Shown here piece by piece: positions 62,163 to 64,000 of a DNA stretch of 64,000 bases. The stretch is from JAYVYM01 sp046593925 (GTDB lineage: Bacteria; Actinomycetota; Actinomycetes; Mycobacteriales; SCTD01): NCBI GenBank assembly GCA_046593925.1, contig JBKJQN010000079.1:1-64000 (forward strand), written 5' to 3'. Under the pieces are notes generated by a model. It did no database searches. It was not told the origin of the DNA and saw only the letters and a program-made list of their open reading frames with translations. Made by a program: the position numbers and the translations under genes. Positions within the stretch are counted from its first letter, which is position 1; each line of letters opens with the position of its first letter.

Positions 62163-64000
62163 CTAGCCCCGCCGGCCGCGCCGGGCCCGCAGGTAGTCCG
62201 ACACGACGTACTCGCCGAGCCGCGCGGGGTCGGGTGAGAACACCCGGCCGCCGTTGCGGGCCGCGATCGACTCGACGAACTCGACCAGCCGCGGTTCGTC
62301 GTCGAGCATGAACACGTTGATCGTGGCGCCGCGGCGGGTGATCCGCTCGACCTCGGCCATGGTCAGCTCGAGGGTCTCCGGCAGCGGCGGCCAGCAGAAC
62401 TCGGCCCAGCCGCCGCGGGTCAGGTGCGCCGTCGGCTCGCCGTCGGTGACCACGAGCACGACCGGCTCGGCGTCGGGATGCTTGCCGAGGAACCGGCCGG
62501 CGAGCATCAGCGCGTGCTGCAGGTTGGTGCCCTGGACGCGCTGGGCGTCGAGTCCAGCCAGCTGCTCGGGCCGCAGCACCTGTGCCATGTCGCTGAAGCC
62601 GATGACTTCGATCGCATCCTGCGGGAACTGCGTGGTCACCAGGCTGTGCAGCGCCAGCGCCGTCTGCTTGGCGGCGCCCCAGGTGCCGCGCAGCTCCATC
62701 GAGAACGACAGGTCGACCAGCAGGGCGACGGCGGCGGTCGTGCGCCGTTCGGTCTCGACGACCTCGAAGTCGTCGACGTGCAGCCGTACGGCGCCACGCC
62801 CCGTCCCGGGCAGCGACGGGCTTCGCAGCACCGCGTTGGAGACGGTGCGTACGACGTCGAGCGGCTGCTCGTCGCCGAACTCCCAGGCGCGCGACGAGCC
62901 GATCCGGTCACCTGCGGCGCCGGCGTCGCGTACGTCGTGCCCGCCCCGGCCCTTGCTCGTCAGGTCCGCGAACACCTTGCGCAGCGCGGTGGCGCCGAGC
63001 CGGCGGACCGCCCGCGGCGACAGCTCGAGGTGGCCCTGCTCGTCGCGGACCAGGTAGCCCTGGGCCTGCAGTTCGCGCTCGATCCGGCGCAGCGCCTCGA
63101 CGTCGTCTACGGCCCCGCGCCCGAGCGCGCGCTGCACCGCTGCCTCGTCGACGTCGTCGAGCGAGGCGCCCGGGTAGTCCTGCCCCAGTGCGGAGGCCAG
63201 GTCGTCGAGGTCGGCGAGCTCTGTGAGCGCGGTCGTGGCGTCGCCCATGCCCATCCCCTGCTCGCCGCGCATCTGCTCGCGGCCGCCCCACGGCAGGTCC
63301 GGGCGGGCGTTGCGCAGGCTGTCGCCGAGCTGCGCCAGCTGCGACGCGAGGTCGGCGTCCATCGCGCCGTCCATCAGCTCGCCGAGCTCCTGGCGCTGCT
63401 GCGGGGTCAGGGGGTCCATCAGGCGCTGCTGCGCGGCGGCCCGCCGGGCCAGGTCGTCGACCAGCTCCGGCAGGCTCTGCGGGTTGCTCGGGAAGAACTC
63501 GCCGTGCTCGGCCATGAAGTCGGCGAACTGCTGCTCGGTGTTTTCGCCGCGGGCATCGGCCTCGAGCATCGCGTTGAGGTCGGCGAGCATGTCCTTGACG
63601 GCCTGCATCGCCTCCGGGGTCGCCTGCTGCAGCGCGTCCTTCATGCCGGCGAACTGGCTGTCCAGGACCTCGCGGCGCAGCAGGTCGCCGATCTGCTCGT
63701 ACGCCGCGCGCGCCTCCGGACTGCGCCACTCGTACGGCTCCAGCTCGCGAACCGCCCTGGCGGTGTCCCGCGGCAGGGTGTCGAGCTCCAGCTCGGCCAT
63801 CCGGGCGGCGTCCGACGGATCGGGGAACAGTGCCTGCTTCTCCAGCTCGACGGCCTTCTCGAGCAGCTCGCGGACCTCCTCCAGCGTGCCGTCCAGCCGG
63901 CCCTGCTTGCGGGCCTCCCGCTGGCGCTTCGACACCTGACGGCGCAGCTCGTCCAAGCCGCGCAGCCCGTCGGCGCCCTGCCGGAGCAGGTCCCGTAGCG
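62163..64000 (-). CDS. VWA-domain protein, N-terminus outside window
   Basis: The frame stays open to the right edge, so the 5' end is missing; more than 610 codons are visible. The N-terminal two-thirds are charged, helical and coiled-coil-like (VSKRQREARKQGRLDGTLEE; GELMDGAMDADLASQLAQLG). The C-terminal third is a von Willebrand A domain with a complete metal site: VDLSFSMELRG (DxSxS), GTNLQHAL (Thr) and VVTDGEPT (Asp). Such proteins often work with MoxR-type AAA ATPases in complex assembly or metal insertion; that partner is not visible here. An internal TTG at 63956 is not taken as the start. Confidence 0.85.
   Translation of the reverse strand, partial: LRDLLRQGADGLRGLDELRRQVSKRQREARKQGRLDGTLEEVRELLEKAVELEKQALFPDPSDAARMAELELDTLPRDTARAVRELEPYEWRSPEARAAYEQIGDLLRREVLDSQFAGMKDALQQATPEAMQAVKDMLADLNAMLEADARGENTEQQFADFMAEHGEFFPSNPQSLPELVDDLARRAAAQQRLMDPLTPQQRQELGELMDGAMDADLASQLAQLGDSLRNARPDLPWGGREQMRGEQGMGMGDATTALTELADLDDLASALGQDYPGASLDDVDEAAVQRALGRGAVDDVEALRRIERELQAQGYLVRDEQGHLELSPRAVRRLGATALRKVFADLTSKGRGGHDVRDAGAAGDRIGSSRAWEFGDEQPLDVVRTVSNAVLRSPSLPGTGRGAVRLHVDDFEVVETERRTTAAVALLVDLSFSMELRGTWGAAKQTALALHSLVTTQFPQDAIEVIGFSDMAQVLRPEQLAGLDAQRVQGTNLQHALMLAGRFLGKHPDAEPVVLVVTDGEPTAHLTRGGWAEFCWPPLPETLELTMAEVERITRRGATINVFMLDDEPRLVEFVESIAARNGGRVFSPDPARLGEYVVSDYLRARRGRRG

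Overview
The window is from a high-GC actinobacterium (Actinomycetota). The coding frames are dense, GTG and TTG starts are common, genes overlap by ATGA/GTGA, and the housekeeping order (metG-tatD-rpf-rsmA-ispE, glmU-prs-rplY-pth, mfd-mazG-eno-ftsB-DUF501-ppx) follows the order known from Mycobacterium and its relatives. The order or family cannot be settled from sequence alone; a free-living soil or aquatic lineage is plausible because of the rhodopsin, the carotenoid cyclase and the exopolysaccharide genes.

Layout. 1-7 kb: metG (partial), tatD, a resuscitation-promoting factor, rsmA, ispE and an ABC-F ATPase. 7-12.6 kb: two exported proteins, tRNA-Gln, glmU, prs, rplY and pth. 12.6-34.6 kb: an accessory block inserted between pth and mfd. 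It starts with PAP phosphatase (cysQ), a WecG/TagA glycosyltransferase, ATP sulfurylase (cysD, and a cysN that has lost its P-loop by a short deletion) and a TauE/SafE anion exporter. It continues with a tightly overlapping operon (18.5-29 kb) of four different sulfotransferases, a GT2 glycosyltransferase, an O-antigen-ligase-like protein, a small-molecule kinase, a tandem Wzz-like protein and a Wzx-type flippase. It ends with two GH26-like glycoside hydrolases, a DUF3048 lipoprotein and a Wzz protein with a degenerate kinase domain. Read together, the block looks like a pathway for making, sulfating, exporting and trimming a surface polysaccharide, with sulfate activation and PAP recycling encoded next to it.

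34.8-46.4 kb: mfd, a parvulin-type lipoprotein, mazG, another lipoprotein, a MOSC-like protein, eno, ftsB, DUF501, ppx, a cupin and a uracil-DNA glycosylase. 46.6-54.4 kb: a membrane GGDEF-EAL protein with a broken GGDEF motif, an MFS exporter, an unusual short tRNA with a UAA anticodon, a Bax-inhibitor-1 protein, two CNNM/CBS membrane proteins and a small hypothetical protein. 54.4-64 kb: thiolase, SGNH hydrolase, cystathionine beta-synthase, a DTE-type rhodopsin of markedly lower GC, a two-repeat lycopene cyclase, cystathionine gamma-synthase/lyase, a small membrane protein and a VWA-domain protein that runs off the right edge. The thiolase-SGNH-cbs-metB order is conserved in Actinobacteria; the rhodopsin and cyclase sit inside it.

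Most notable points: the sulfated-polysaccharide block, the rhodopsin with an open carotenoid-antenna site beside a carotenoid cyclase, the 37-bp P-loop deletion inferred in cysN, and the UAA-anticodon tRNA without a long variable arm, paired with the single in-frame TTA codon found on the plus strand (in glmU). No CRISPR array, insertion sequence, prophage or integrase gene was seen.
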